Assembly: GCA_905339235.1 (NCBI GenBank)
Contig: CAJPFG010000010.1
Span: 226,531-290,530 of the forward strand
DNA length: 64,000 nt
Source of the DNA: Phycisphaerales bacterium
Lineage (GTDB): Bacteria > Planctomycetota > Phycisphaerae > Phycisphaerales > UBA1924
Reading direction: 5' to 3'
The translations under genes and the position numbers were made by a program. Numbering within the stretch: the stretch's first letter is position 1; each line of letters begins with the position of its first letter. The notes under the pieces were generated by a model, which did no database searches, was not told where the DNA came from, and saw only the letters and a list, made by a program, of their open reading frames with translations. Positions 18,646 through 26,875 of this stretch are shown one piece after another.

Positions 18646-18668
18646 CCACGCGCCGAAGTGGCCGCCGA

Positions 18669-19277
18669 CTATGTCTCCAGACTCTCCCGCAGGCGATCCA
18701 GCGCCTCTCCCCAGAACGCCTTCATCCTCTTCGCCGCCGCGGCCGTCTTCAGTTTGTTGTGCTGCACGGCCACCTGGCTCTTGCTCACCGCGCCCTTGCT
18801 CTTGTCGTAGAACATCGCCTCGACGTTGGTCTCGCCGTCGACCCACGTGATTCGGATGCTCTTCATCGGGGTGGCTTTGCGGATCGTGAACTTCGCGCCG
18901 GGCAGCCAGGTGCGCGACTTCGGATCGGTCCAGGCCTTCCATAGGCGTTCCATCGGCGCGGCGATGACGCGCGAGGCGCTCACCGAGTAGCCCGCCTTGG
19001 TCTGGTGCTTCTCGCGCAGCCCGCGTTCCTGCTCGTACCCCACGACCACCATCTGCGACCACCACGGCGGGCACTTGTGCCGGACGTGCACGAACTCCGC
19101 GGCCGCGGCGTGCCCGTTTTTCCGCACGTCGAACCGGTCCAAGATCGCCAGCCACTGATCCCATGTGCGTCCTGTGGCTTTCTCGACCGCGGCCGTAGAG
19201 ATTCCCCCGGCCTTCGAGACCGTGCCCGAGGGACGGGCGGGCGTGGGACCGGAGCGCCGCGGTGTGGCTGTTTTCAT
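18669..19277 (-). CDS. DUF4287 plus SRPBCC (AHSA1-like) domain protein
   Basis: A 202-residue soluble protein. Residues from about 30 to 95 match the DUF4287 pattern (ATGRTWDQWLAILDRF, CPPWWSQMVVVGYEQERG). From about 100 to the end is a START-like SRPBCC fold (SASRVIAAPMERLWKAWTDP, ITWVDGETNVEAMFYDKS) ending in an amphipathic helix. This two-domain arrangement is common in bacteria and its biochemical role is unknown; SRPBCC folds bind hydrophobic ligands. The ATG is divergent from ribB, with the two -10 boxes about 40 bases apart. Reading frames longer at the 5' end run into the ribB promoter and are not used. Confidence 0.83.
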   Translation of the reverse strand: MKTATPRRSGPTPARPSGTVSKAGGISTAAVEKATGRTWDQWLAILDRFDVRKNGHAAAAEFVHVRHKCPPWWSQMVVVGYEQERGLREKHQTKAGYSVSASRVIAAPMERLWKAWTDPKSRTWLPGAKFTIRKATPMKSIRITWVDGETNVEAMFYDKSKGAVSKSQVAVQHNKLKTAAAAKRMKAFWGEALDRLRESLET

Positions 19278-19286
19278 GGCTCCGGG

Positions 19287-19292
19287 AGTGTA
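19287..19292 (-). promoter_or_regulatory. -10 box of the DUF4287/SRPBCC gene
   Basis: Minus-strand TACACT lies nine bases before the ATG at 19277. It faces the ribB -10 box at 19334-19339, so the two promoters share the DNA between them. Confidence 0.42.
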
Positions 19293-19333
19293 CTCCGGGG
19301 GATCGTGATCCTCGCGGGTGCGAACGCCGCGGC

Positions 19334-19339
19334 TACGCT
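19334..19339 (+). promoter_or_regulatory. -10 box of ribB
   Basis: TACGCT ends eight bases before the ATG at 19348. This supports that ATG over the in-frame ATG at 19318, which lies upstream of the box. Confidence 0.45.
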
Positions 19340-19347
19340 TGCCGCGC

Positions 19348-20556
19348 ATGCCCTTCGCTCCCCTCCCCGACATCCTGGCCGACCTTCGCGCCGGGAAAAT
19401 GGTCGTCCTCACCGACGATGAGAAACGCGAGAACGAGGGTGATCTCGTCCTGCCCGCGCAGTTCATCACGCCCGAAGCGGTCACGTTCATGCTCCAGAAC
19501 GCGCTGGGCTACATGTGCCTGTCGCTCACGGAGTCCGACTGTGATCGCCTCAGCCTCACGCCCCAGGCCGCGAAAAACACGACCATGCGCGGCACGGCGT
19601 TCACGGTTTCGATCGACCTGCACCCCAAGTACGGCGCCACCACCGGAGTTTCGGCGCGAGAGCGGGCCAAGTGCATCCAGATGGCCATCGACTCGCGGTA
19701 CGGCCCCGACGACTTCGTGCGTCCGGGCCACATCAACCCGCTCCGCTCGCGCGACGGTGGCGTCCTCGTTCGCACCGGCCAGACCGAAGGCTCGGTGGAC
19801 TTGTGCCGGCTGGCCGACCTGTACCCCGCCGCGTGCATCATCGAGATCATGAAGCCCGACGGCGAGATGGCCCGACTCCCCGACCTGGAGACATTCTGCC
19901 GCAAGCACGGCATCAAGATGTGCTCCGTGGCGCAGATCATCGAGCATCGCCTGGGTCGGGAGAGCCTGGTGAAGCGCCTGGACCCGATCGAGGGCCGCGC
20001 TCTTCGCACCCCGTTCGGCACGTTCAACGCGATCCTCTTCGAGAGCGTGGTCGATCCGCTCCCGCACCTGGCTCTGACGTGCGGCGACGTCGGCGTGCTC
20101 GACCCCGCTTCGCCCCTGCGCCACTCGGTTTCCACGCCCCTGCCCACCCTTGTGCGGATGCACCGCAGACACCTGCTGGGGGACGTGTTCGAAGATCTGG
20201 ATTCCTCTCCCGACGGGCCGACGAGCAACGTCCTCCACGCAGCGATGCGCGCCATCCAGTCCGAAGGGCGCGGCGCGATCGTCTATCTCCGCACCAGCCA
20301 CACCAACCCCGGACCCAGCGCCGATCTCGAAACCCGGCTCCAGACCATCCGCGGGTCGCGCCCTGATGACGACTCGCCCGACCTTCGGGGCGTGGGAGGC
20401 CAGAACGCCATGCCGCATCGCGAGTTCGGCATCGGCGGCCAGATTCTTCGGTCGCTGGGGGTGCGCAAACTCCGCCTGCTGACCAACTCCGCCCGGCAGT
20501 TGCCCGGCCTGGAGGCGTTCGGACTGGAGATCGCGGAGCGAGTGCCCGTCCGATAA
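19348..20556 (+). CDS. ribB: RibBX-like protein: 3,4-DHBP synthase fused to a degenerate GTP cyclohydrolase II domain
   Basis: A 402-residue fusion. Residues 1-205 are a RibB domain, which makes 3,4-dihydroxy-2-butanone 4-phosphate from ribulose 5-phosphate for riboflavin synthesis; DDEKRENEGD (23-32) carries the metal and substrate acids. The later RxGHTE motif reads RTGQTE, so Gln145 replaces the usual metal-ligand His. Residues 206-402 align with GTP cyclohydrolase II (LVRMHRRHLLGDVFEDL, FGIGGQILRSLGVRKLRLLTN), but its three zinc Cys are gone (His275 and SSPD in place of the CDC motif) and the catalytic Asp before REFGIG is missing. The second domain should not be a cyclohydrolase. This matches RibBX proteins described in proteobacteria; a separate GTP cyclohydrolase II gene would be needed elsewhere. 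Confidence 0.88.
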   Translation: MPFAPLPDILADLRAGKMVVLTDDEKRENEGDLVLPAQFITPEAVTFMLQNALGYMCLSLTESDCDRLSLTPQAAKNTTMRGTAFTVSIDLHPKYGATTGVSARERAKCIQMAIDSRYGPDDFVRPGHINPLRSRDGGVLVRTGQTEGSVDLCRLADLYPAACIIEIMKPDGEMARLPDLETFCRKHGIKMCSVAQIIEHRLGRESLVKRLDPIEGRALRTPFGTFNAILFESVVDPLPHLALTCGDVGVLDPASPLRHSVSTPLPTLVRMHRRHLLGDVFEDLDSSPDGPTSNVLHAAMRAIQSEGRGAIVYLRTSHTNPGPSADLETRLQTIRGSRPDDDSPDLRGVGGQNAMPHREFGIGGQILRSLGVRKLRLLTNSARQLPGLEAFGLEIAERVPVR

Positions 20557-20733
20557 GCGCCGCGATTTCAGCGATCACCCGACTCGGGGCCACGATCCGA
20601 GAACTTCCGTTGCCAAATCGCCGATGCACGGTCCCGACGGGGATCGGCGGGGCGTTGGTGCCTCGGGCTGCATTGGCGCCCGGAGGGCGACACCGGCGCC
20701 GACCCGCCCGCGATCCTCACACTGGAGACAGAC

Positions 20734-21528
20734 ATGAAGAAGACTCAGATTCTTGCCGGTATCGCAGGGGCGGCCTTCGCGCTGGCCGCGTGGGCCCAGA
20801 ACCAGCCCACGACCGTGACCAACGCCGAGCCCACGACGACGATTGAAAACATGTCGCCGAACACTACCGGCAACACCCAGTCGTACACCGCGCACTCGCA
20901 GGCAGGGCGTCCGAACCGGACGCACTTTGACTTCGGCGTGAGCGTGATGGGCGAATGGGATGCGACGACCAAGTACTGGGCCGAGCCCGGCTCGCAGCCC
21001 CAGACCAGCACTGCCACCGCGACGTTCAGCACGACGCCGGGCATGGGCGGGCGCTTTGTTACGCAGCAGTTCAAGGGGGACACCGGCGAAAACTACTTCA
21101 TCGGGAACGCCTGGTACGGCTTCAACAACACGACCCAGGAGTTCGAGTGCGCCTGGATCGACAACACCTCGTCGAACATCCTGTTCTCTCACGGCACCCG
21201 CGACGGCTCGGGCGCGATCAACTTCACCGGCACCTTCGCCGACCCCACCAGCGGCCAGAAGAAGACCACCCGCTCCAAGATGTCCTGGACCTCCAAGGAC
21301 GCCATGGTGTGGGAGATGTGGAACACCAACTCCGACGGGAGCGAGTACAAGAGCCTCGAAGTGACCTACACGCGCACGTCCACGATTCCCGGCGAAGTGC
21401 CCAAGTTCACGCCCCGCACCTCCACGAACCCCACGAACACCACCACCAGCAACCCGCCCAAATCCACCTCCACCAACAACCCAAACAAGAACAAGCAGAA
21501 CCAGACCGGTGCCAATAGCCCCAAGTAA
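20734..21528 (+). CDS. Secreted DUF1579-like protein with low-complexity tail
   Basis: A 264-residue exported protein. The signal peptide (ILAGIAGAAFALAAWAQ) precedes a Thr/Asn-rich linker and a domain of about 150 residues resembling DUF1579 (VMGEWDATTKYW, GMGGRFVTQQFKGDTG, FECAWIDNTSSNILFSHG). The last 45 residues are a Thr/Pro/Asn/Lys low-complexity tail without a sorting motif. Function unknown; probably periplasmic. ACTGGAGACAG lies upstream of the ATG. The 177 bases between ribB and this gene hold no clear promoter. It ends at a strong hairpin terminator. Confidence 0.78.
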   Translation: MKKTQILAGIAGAAFALAAWAQNQPTTVTNAEPTTTIENMSPNTTGNTQSYTAHSQAGRPNRTHFDFGVSVMGEWDATTKYWAEPGSQPQTSTATATFSTTPGMGGRFVTQQFKGDTGENYFIGNAWYGFNNTTQEFECAWIDNTSSNILFSHGTRDGSGAINFTGTFADPTSGQKKTTRSKMSWTSKDAMVWEMWNTNSDGSEYKSLEVTYTRTSTIPGEVPKFTPRTSTNPTNTTTSNPPKSTSTNNPNKNKQNQTGANSPK

Positions 21529-21552
21529 CGAGGCGAACCGAGTTCAATGAAA

Positions 21553-21585
21553 AACGCCCGGGCCACTGTGCCCGGGCGTTTTTTT
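21553..21585 (+). terminator. Rho-independent terminator, probably bidirectional
   Basis: AACGCCCGGGC (21553-21563) pairs with GCCCGGGCGTT (21570-21580) around a six-base loop and is followed by seven Ts. Four As on the other side let it also serve the convergent metalloprotease gene. Confidence 0.92.
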
Positions 21586-21597
21586 CATGGACCCAGT

Positions 21598-23199
21598 TCA
21601 CGCGACGTGGCGTCGGCGCCTCAGCATCGCGGCCGCGCAGGCGCCCAGCGCCAGCGACCCCGGTGTCGGCACCACCGTGAACCCGTACACGTCGCTCCAG
21701 TACCCGCCGGTCGCGAAGAAGGCGCCGTTCGCATCAACCGGTCCGCCCCCGACGCCCATCGTGAGATAGAACTCGTACGTGGGGCTGAGCAGGTCCCACC
21801 CGTTCACGATGAACTTGAAGTCCTCGGGCCCGCCGGCTGTCAGGGTGCTGAGGGTCGCCCATTCCGCGCCCGAGAGTGTGTACGAGGTCGCGTCAACTCC
21901 CGGCACGCTGATCGTCAGCAGCCGGTTCCAGGCGTCGTCGAAGATGATGAGCCCGAATGTCTCGTTCGCGCCGTTGTTCTGCGGGGTCCAGTCGAAGGTC
22001 GGCGCCGGAGCGTCGAACATCACCGAGCCCCCGACCATCCCGCCCACCGGCCTGGGCGATACCCCGTACTCCTCGAAGATCGCGCCGAAATCGGCGCGGA
22101 CCGAGTCGGGCTGCCCGCCGCCGGTGAAGTAGTTCCACACGTTCTGCAGTTGGCGCGGCCCGCCCGCGGGCGAGGTCACGCTGGTGTCGAGGATCTCGTA
22201 CAGTTCGACGAACCCCTTGCTCACGCGGTCCTTGGCCCCGTCCGCGCCGCCGCTCGGGTCGGCGATGTCCCACAGGATGCGCGCCACGGAAACTTCCTCC
22301 CCCTCTCCGCCTTCGCCCGAGCCGAAGTGACTCTCAAGGCTGAAGTCGATGGCGAGGTCGATCGTGTCCTGGTAGTGATCGTCGCCGATGTTGGCCATCC
22401 CCACGGGCATGTTCTGCCCGGTGGCGCCGGTGTTGACCTGTTGCATCGCCACGCCCAGGAAGTTGCCCAGCCCTTCGCCCCACGCCAGGCGCGTTCCCGC
22501 GGCCTTGTCACGGAGCGGCAGGCGCGGGTCCGCCTGCCCGATGTTGGTCACGCCGAAGAAATGGCGACCGCCCGGGCTGTCATCGAGATCATCGGCTTCG
22601 CCGATGTAGTGTGAGTACTCGTGGAGCAGCACATCCCAGTCCCACCGATCGTCGGACAGCACCCGGATCTGCCCCGCGCCGGGACTGAAGTGCGACGTGG
22701 CGGGTGATCCCGTCCACGGGAATCGGGTCAACAGCGGCGCGGGCGGGCCCGGCCGCGCCTGCGTCCCGAAGTAGTAGCCGGTGTACAACGCGTCGTACAC
22801 GGCGAACGACCGTTCGGCGTCCGACGAGTTGCCGATGACCATGGGACCCCCCGCGCCGCCGAACACGGGCGTCGGATCGGAGGTTGCCACGTCGAGCACA
22901 ACCGTGCCGGCGGGTCCATCGGGGTAAACCATCAACCAGTGCGCCACTCCCCCCGACGCGGTCGCGAGATAGTCTCCGTTCTGGTCGGTCATGGTGGTGG
23001 CCAGATGTGTGTTGATGAAATCCCCGTCGGCGTTCGGCACCAGCCCCCAGACTTCGACCTTGACTCGGCGTGCCGCGTGCTCGAGTCCCGCGCCGTCCAT
23101 CCAGTTCACGCGTCCCGCGAAGGCCTGCCCGAATGCCGTCCCATACCCTCCGGCCAGAGCAATAATCAGCGCCGCGTACCGCGGTTTCATCCGGTTCAT
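21598..23199 (-). CDS. PEP-CTERM-anchored HExxH metalloprotease-like protein
   Basis: A 533-residue exported protein. After the signal peptide (ALIIALAGGYGTAFGQAFA) comes a beta-rich domain resembling a carboxypeptidase regulatory repeat (VKVEVWGLVPNADGDF). A gluzincin-type active site follows: HEYSH at 193-197 and Glu242 in WGEGLGNFLG as likely third zinc ligand. A fibronectin-like region (APTFDWTPQNNGANETFGLI) leads to a sorting tail: VVPTPGSLALG, a hydrophobic helix and RRRR. It should be processed by the exosortase of this window. AGGAG lies six bases before the ATG. No close family is named because the body is not recognisable; protease activity is inferred from the zinc motif alone. Confidence 0.8.
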   Translation of the reverse strand: MNRMKPRYAALIIALAGGYGTAFGQAFAGRVNWMDGAGLEHAARRVKVEVWGLVPNADGDFINTHLATTMTDQNGDYLATASGGVAHWLMVYPDGPAGTVVLDVATSDPTPVFGGAGGPMVIGNSSDAERSFAVYDALYTGYYFGTQARPGPPAPLLTRFPWTGSPATSHFSPGAGQIRVLSDDRWDWDVLLHEYSHYIGEADDLDDSPGGRHFFGVTNIGQADPRLPLRDKAAGTRLAWGEGLGNFLGVAMQQVNTGATGQNMPVGMANIGDDHYQDTIDLAIDFSLESHFGSGEGGEGEEVSVARILWDIADPSGGADGAKDRVSKGFVELYEILDTSVTSPAGGPRQLQNVWNYFTGGGQPDSVRADFGAIFEEYGVSPRPVGGMVGGSVMFDAPAPTFDWTPQNNGANETFGLIIFDDAWNRLLTISVPGVDATSYTLSGAEWATLSTLTAGGPEDFKFIVNGWDLLSPTYEFYLTMGVGGGPVDANGAFFATGGYWSDVYGFTVVPTPGSLALGACAAAMLRRRRHVA

Positions 23200-23231
23200 T
23201 GTGTTCTCCTGTATGCCGGGCCAGCGACAAC

Positions 23232-23250
23232 GCCGTGATTCTCTCACGGC
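23232..23250 (-). other. 19-bp hairpin in the leader of the metalloprotease gene
   Basis: GCCGTGA and TCACGGC form a perfect 7-bp stem around TTCTC, 33-51 bases before the ATG at 23199 and just after the stop of the upstream gene. With no T run it is more likely an operator, attenuator or RNA-stability structure than a terminator. Confidence 0.4.
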
Positions 23251-23279
23251 ATTCAGGCTGTCGTTATCCTGATAATCGA

Positions 23280-23546
23280 TTACTGCAACGTGTCGATCCC
23301 CACATCCAGCCACCGGCGCAGCGGGAGTTGATCGACCAGCGCTCGCGCCGCCGCCTGATCCGCGGCCGCGAGCACCAGCCACCCTCGGGTTTCGTCACGA
23401 TTGATGAACCGCTCCAGCAGCGCGCCGCGGCGAGCCCATTCTCCAAGCATCGCGCGCTCCGGCGCGATCCGCGCGTTGACGCTCGGGTCGTCGTCCGGGC
23501 CGATCCACGTCCAACTCACCATGTATCGCGAGGGGGGTTGCGCCAT
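23280..23546 (-). CDS. YCII-like small protein
   Basis: An 88-residue soluble protein. RYMVSWTWIGPDDDPSVNAR near the N-terminus, followed by RAMLGEWARRGALLERF and DQLPLRRWLDVGIDTL, fits the ferredoxin-like dimeric fold of YCII and muconolactone-isomerase-like proteins, in which a strand-helix-strand pair is repeated. No catalytic residues can be assigned. GGCGGAGG lies five bases before the ATG and a TACATT hexamer lies further upstream, so its mRNA has a leader. It is divergent from the GT41 gene and reads toward the metalloprotease gene 80 bases downstream. Confidence 0.6.
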   Translation of the reverse strand: MAQPPSRYMVSWTWIGPDDDPSVNARIAPERAMLGEWARRGALLERFINRDETRGWLVLAAADQAAARALVDQLPLRRWLDVGIDTLQ

Positions 23547-23595
23547 AGATGCCTCCGCCGTGAATGTACCGCGCCTGGCCGCGCGAGCGCAACGG

Positions 23596-23601
23596 TACAC
23601 T
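23596..23601 (+). promoter_or_regulatory. -10 box of the GT41 gene
   Basis: TACACT is followed by TCTGCC-type spacer of six bases and then the GTG start at 23608. This supports the GTG as the true start of the transferase. Confidence 0.45.
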
Positions 23602-23607
23602 CTGCCC

Positions 23608-25284
23608 GTGTCGTCCCCGGCCGTCGAAAGCGCCCGAGCCCTGTTTTCCGCCGGCCAACCCGGACCCGCGCGGGATGCGCTGCGCCGCCTTCTCGCCTCG
23701 CGCCCGCGCGATCTCGAAGCGGCGTCCCTGCTGGCCGAGGTCCTCGACTACCTGCAGGACTACGAGGGCGCGGTGGTTTTCGCGTCGCGAGTCGCCGCCG
23801 CGTTACCCCACGACGCGCACGCGCGCATTGTCCGAGCCAGAGTGCTCTCCGGGCTCGGGCAGGACCGCGAATCCGACGCCGAGTTCGCCGCCGCCGAAGC
23901 CATCGCCCCAAAGGCCGCGCCCGTTTTGCGAGCACGTCCGGACGCCCTCATCCGCGCCGGTCGCACCGACGAGGCCTTGGGCTTCCTCCGCTCGGCGCTC
24001 GAGATCAATCCCGGCAACTTCGGCCTGCTCCAGAGTCTCTGCTTCTCGCTCAACATGGTCGGCGAGGCCACGCCTGGCGAAGAACGCAAACTGCACGAGC
24101 GACTCGCCTCCGCGCTCATTGCGGCCGATCCGCCCCCGCCCGCCCGCCCGTTCCCCAATCTCCCCGACCCGGATCGGCCGCTCCGCATCGCCTTTCTGTC
24201 GTCCGATTTCCGGCGGCATTCCTGCGCGTACTTCCTCGAACCGTTGATCGAGTCCCTGGATCGTGGGAAAGTCTCCGTCTGCCTCTATTCCGCGGCCGCC
24301 GACCTCGACGAACTCACGGAGAGATTCCGCCCGCTGGGAACCTGGCGCGACTGCGCACGCATGACCCCCGCCGACCTCGAATCTCTCGCGAGGGCTGACG
24401 GCATCGACATCCTCATCGAGTGCGGAGGGTGGACCGCGTACCCGTTGCTGCGAGCGGTCGCGCGGCGGCTGGCCCCGGTTCAGATCGCCTACCTCGGGTA
24501 CGCCAACACGACGGGCCTGAGCACGGTGGACTGGCGCGTCGTGGACGACACCACCGATCCGCCGCACGCCGGCGGGTGGTGCACCGAACGCCTGCTCCGA
24601 ATCCCCGGCTGCTTCCTGTGCTTCAAGCCCGACCCCGAATCGCCCCAGCCGCGCGAAACGCGCTTCCAGCGGGGGGAAGGGTGCGTGGTTTTTGGTTCGT
24701 TCAACAACGGGCTGAAAATCAGCCCGCACGTCGTCCAACTGTGGAGCGAACACCTGCGCCGGGTTCCGGAGTCTCGGCTGATGCTCAAGGGTCCGGGCCT
24801 TGACGGCCGCCGCGCCGACCGGCTCGTTCAGCGATTCGCGCGTCACGGCATTCGGCCGAGCAGGCTCGACATCCGCCGATTCGCGCCCGGCGCCGCGGCC
24901 CACCTCGCGGCGTACGGCGAGGTGGACATCGCGCTCGACACGTTTCCTTACAACGGCACCACGACGACGTGCGAAGCGCTGCACATGGGAGTTCCCGTTG
25001 TCACACTCGGGGGTGATCGGCACCGCTCACGCGTGGGGGCCTCGATCCTCAACGCGCTGGGGCTCTCGGAGTTCGTGGCGGGCGACGAGGCTCGCATGAT
25101 CGGCGTGGCCGCGACGCTGGCCGCGGATCCGGGCCGTCTCCGCGAATATCGCGGCGCGCTGCGCGGCCGGTTGGCGGGATCGGGGCTCTGCGATGGGCCG
25201 GGCTTCGCGCGGAAGTTTGAAGCCGCGGTGCGGTTCGCATGGCGCGACTGGTGTTGTCGTGGGCCCGCGCCGGCTCCCGGCTAA
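23608..25284 (+). CDS. TPR plus GT41 (O-GlcNAc transferase/SPINDLY-like) glycosyltransferase
   Basis: A 558-residue cytoplasmic protein. Residues 1-150 contain about three TPR units (YLQDYEGAVVFASRVAAALP). The rest is a GT41 catalytic region: RIAFLSSDFRRHSCAYFLEP, LAPVQIAYLGYANTTGLSTV, VVFGSFNNGLKISPHVVQLW and DTFPYNGTTTTCEALHMGVP. The PYNGTTTTCEALHMGVPVVT form is closer to SPINDLY (O-fucosyltransferase) than to animal OGT, so the donor may be GDP-fucose or UDP-GlcNAc. Bacterial members modify surface proteins or adhesins. The GTG at 23608 is chosen from the -10 box six bases upstream; the frame stays open 5' but lies over the divergent YCII-like gene. The end overlaps the convergent phosphofructokinase by four bases. 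Confidence 0.87.
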   Translation: MSSPAVESARALFSAGQPGPARDALRRLLASRPRDLEAASLLAEVLDYLQDYEGAVVFASRVAAALPHDAHARIVRARVLSGLGQDRESDAEFAAAEAIAPKAAPVLRARPDALIRAGRTDEALGFLRSALEINPGNFGLLQSLCFSLNMVGEATPGEERKLHERLASALIAADPPPPARPFPNLPDPDRPLRIAFLSSDFRRHSCAYFLEPLIESLDRGKVSVCLYSAAADLDELTERFRPLGTWRDCARMTPADLESLARADGIDILIECGGWTAYPLLRAVARRLAPVQIAYLGYANTTGLSTVDWRVVDDTTDPPHAGGWCTERLLRIPGCFLCFKPDPESPQPRETRFQRGEGCVVFGSFNNGLKISPHVVQLWSEHLRRVPESRLMLKGPGLDGRRADRLVQRFARHGIRPSRLDIRRFAPGAAAHLAAYGEVDIALDTFPYNGTTTTCEALHMGVPVVTLGGDRHRSRVGASILNALGLSEFVAGDEARMIGVAATLAADPGRLREYRGALRGRLAGSGLCDGPGFARKFEAAVRFAWRDWCCRGPAPAPG

Positions 25285-26564
25285 AGCCGCTCGAAGCCGG
25301 GCAGTTCTCCCACGAGCGGGAGCGCGTACTCGACAAACGCGCGGCTCACGTTGTTGTGCCCCGCGAGAAACTCGTCGGGCATCCGGCGGGTCTTCGCCGC
25401 GACTTCGCGCAACTCCACCCGACGGAACGTGCTCAGATAGGGCTGGCCGTTGTCCTCGCCCAGCCACATCTCGCTCCCGGAACCCTGCCGCACGATCGTC
25501 ACGCTCCCGTCCCGGTCCCCCTGCATCGCCAGCATCGCGGCGAACTGGCCGGCGCGCCTGGCCTCTCGCGCGTCCACCGGGCTCGCGTGAGGCCAGCACC
25601 GCTGCACGTACCCAAACGTGTCCGCGCGCACGCGCGGCGGCTTTCCGCCCACCGGGGTCAGCCGTTCTTTCAGGTAGTCCGCGAGTTGATCTCCCAGCGC
25701 CCCGCTTCCCGAGAGTTGCACGTTTCCGTGCGCATCGACCTGCGCGCCCTCGATCAGCGTCGCCCCGATGGGAGTTCCTTCCGAATCTGCGATGCCCTCG
25801 CTCACGGCGATGTGGCATCGGCCCTTGCGCGAGTACCAGCCCTCGACGTCGGCCACGAATCGTTCCATCTCGAACGGGACTTCGGGCACGTAGATCAGTT
25901 GCGGGCCGTCGGTGCTCTCCTCGCCGCGCCCCGTCAGGAGCAGGTCGTGCCGGCGCGCCAGCGCGCTCGCCGCGGTCAGAAACCCCGCGTGGCGTCCCAT
26001 GATGACGTTGATTTTGATGCCCGGGAGGGAGATGTTGTCCATGAAGTCGGCCATGCAGGCCATCGCGACGTATCTGGCCGCGCTGGCGAACCCGGGGCAG
26101 TGATCGTTCTCGACCAGGTCGTTGTCCACGGTCTTGGGGACGTGGAGGCATCGCAGGTCGTAACCGGAACCGACCGCGCGCTCATGGACGATCCGGCAGG
26201 TGTCGGCCGAATCGTTGCCACCGATGTAGAAGAAGTACCGGGCATCCTGCTTCCGGCAGGCCTCGATGACCCGCTCGCAGTAAGCGTCATCGGGCTTGTC
26301 CCGCGTGCTCCCAAGGCCGGCGCTAGGGGTCGAGGCAAGGCGGTCCAGCCGATCCTGGTGGATATCAGTGAGGTCGATCAGTTCCCCCTTGGTCAATCCT
26401 CGCACGCCGTGACGCATGCCGAGAATTCTCGAGACGTACCCCGCGGCGTGTAGTCCGGCGCGCAGGCCCTCCACGATCCCCACCAGGGACTGGTTGATGA
26501 CCGCCGTGGGGCCTCCGGATTGCCCGATTACCGCGTTCCCGCGCAAGAGATCTGTCGTAGCCAT
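25281..26564 (-). CDS. pfp: 6-phosphofructokinase, probably pyrophosphate-dependent
   Basis: A 427-residue PfkA-superfamily enzyme that phosphorylates fructose 6-phosphate in glycolysis. VIGQSGGPTAVINQS is the nucleotide/PPi loop, FFYIGGNDSADTC replaces the GGDGS of ATP-dependent enzymes, PKTVDNDL contains the catalytic Asp, and MGRHAGFL binds substrate. The Asp in GGND and the length place it in the clade of clostridial and spirochaetal PPi-type enzymes, but the donor must be tested. The N-terminus MATTDLLRGNAVIGQSGG begins close to the fold and the ATG is backed by a -10 box. No other glycolytic gene is nearby. Confidence 0.9.
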   Translation of the reverse strand: MATTDLLRGNAVIGQSGGPTAVINQSLVGIVEGLRAGLHAAGYVSRILGMRHGVRGLTKGELIDLTDIHQDRLDRLASTPSAGLGSTRDKPDDAYCERVIEACRKQDARYFFYIGGNDSADTCRIVHERAVGSGYDLRCLHVPKTVDNDLVENDHCPGFASAARYVAMACMADFMDNISLPGIKINVIMGRHAGFLTAASALARRHDLLLTGRGEESTDGPQLIYVPEVPFEMERFVADVEGWYSRKGRCHIAVSEGIADSEGTPIGATLIEGAQVDAHGNVQLSGSGALGDQLADYLKERLTPVGGKPPRVRADTFGYVQRCWPHASPVDAREARRAGQFAAMLAMQGDRDGSVTIVRQGSGSEMWLGEDNGQPYLSTFRRVELREVAAKTRRMPDEFLAGHNNVSRAFVEYALPLVGELPGFERL

Positions 26565-26571
26565 GGGTCAC

Positions 26572-26577
26572 AATGTA
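26572..26577 (-). promoter_or_regulatory. -10 box of the phosphofructokinase gene
   Basis: Minus-strand TACATT, then GTGACCC, then the ATG at 26564: a seven-base gap with no Shine-Dalgarno sequence. Confidence 0.48.
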
Positions 26578-26875
26578 CTCCGGTCGGGCGGGGGACATTG
26601 TCTGTCAGGTTTATGGCTGGAATACTGAAATCGGTTTCATTTTCAGTTTGGGCGAATCGCGCTTGCAGCCCGGGGGAATCAGAGGTAGCGTGCGCCGTTA
26701 TCTGACCTCGTCAGAGGTCGGCGCGTGGGAGCGAGAGACAGACCACTTTCACGCAACCGAGGATCTCTCCCCGAGTTCAAGCGAAACCGGGGCGCCTTGC
26801 GATTCGCCGCGCCTGAGGAGACGCGGGGGCGCAGTAACCGCGACCGCAAGGCCGCCAAGCCATGGGAGAGACAGC
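26578..26875. other. Intergenic region upstream of the PEP-CTERM gene, with a double-register hairpin
   Basis: About 300 bases without a convincing gene, although the downstream frame stays open through it. A patch around 26605-26655 is less GC-rich than its surroundings. At 26701-26719 the sequence can fold in two registers: TCTGAC/GTCAGA or GACCTC/GAGGTC. Such a site may be an operator or a switchable leader. The bases just before the PEP-CTERM gene superficially resemble part of a c-di-GMP-I aptamer but are incomplete. Confidence 0.35.

Noticed and set aside
23401..23607. A longer N-terminus for the GT41 protein
   Set aside because: These codons lie antisense to the YCII-like gene; a -10 box and GTG at 23608 give a better start.
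26820..26875. Possible c-di-GMP-I riboswitch before the PEP-CTERM gene at 26876
   Set aside because: CGCCAAGCCATGGG resembles one conserved stretch of the aptamer, but there is no room for the second stem and tetraloop receptor before the ATG.
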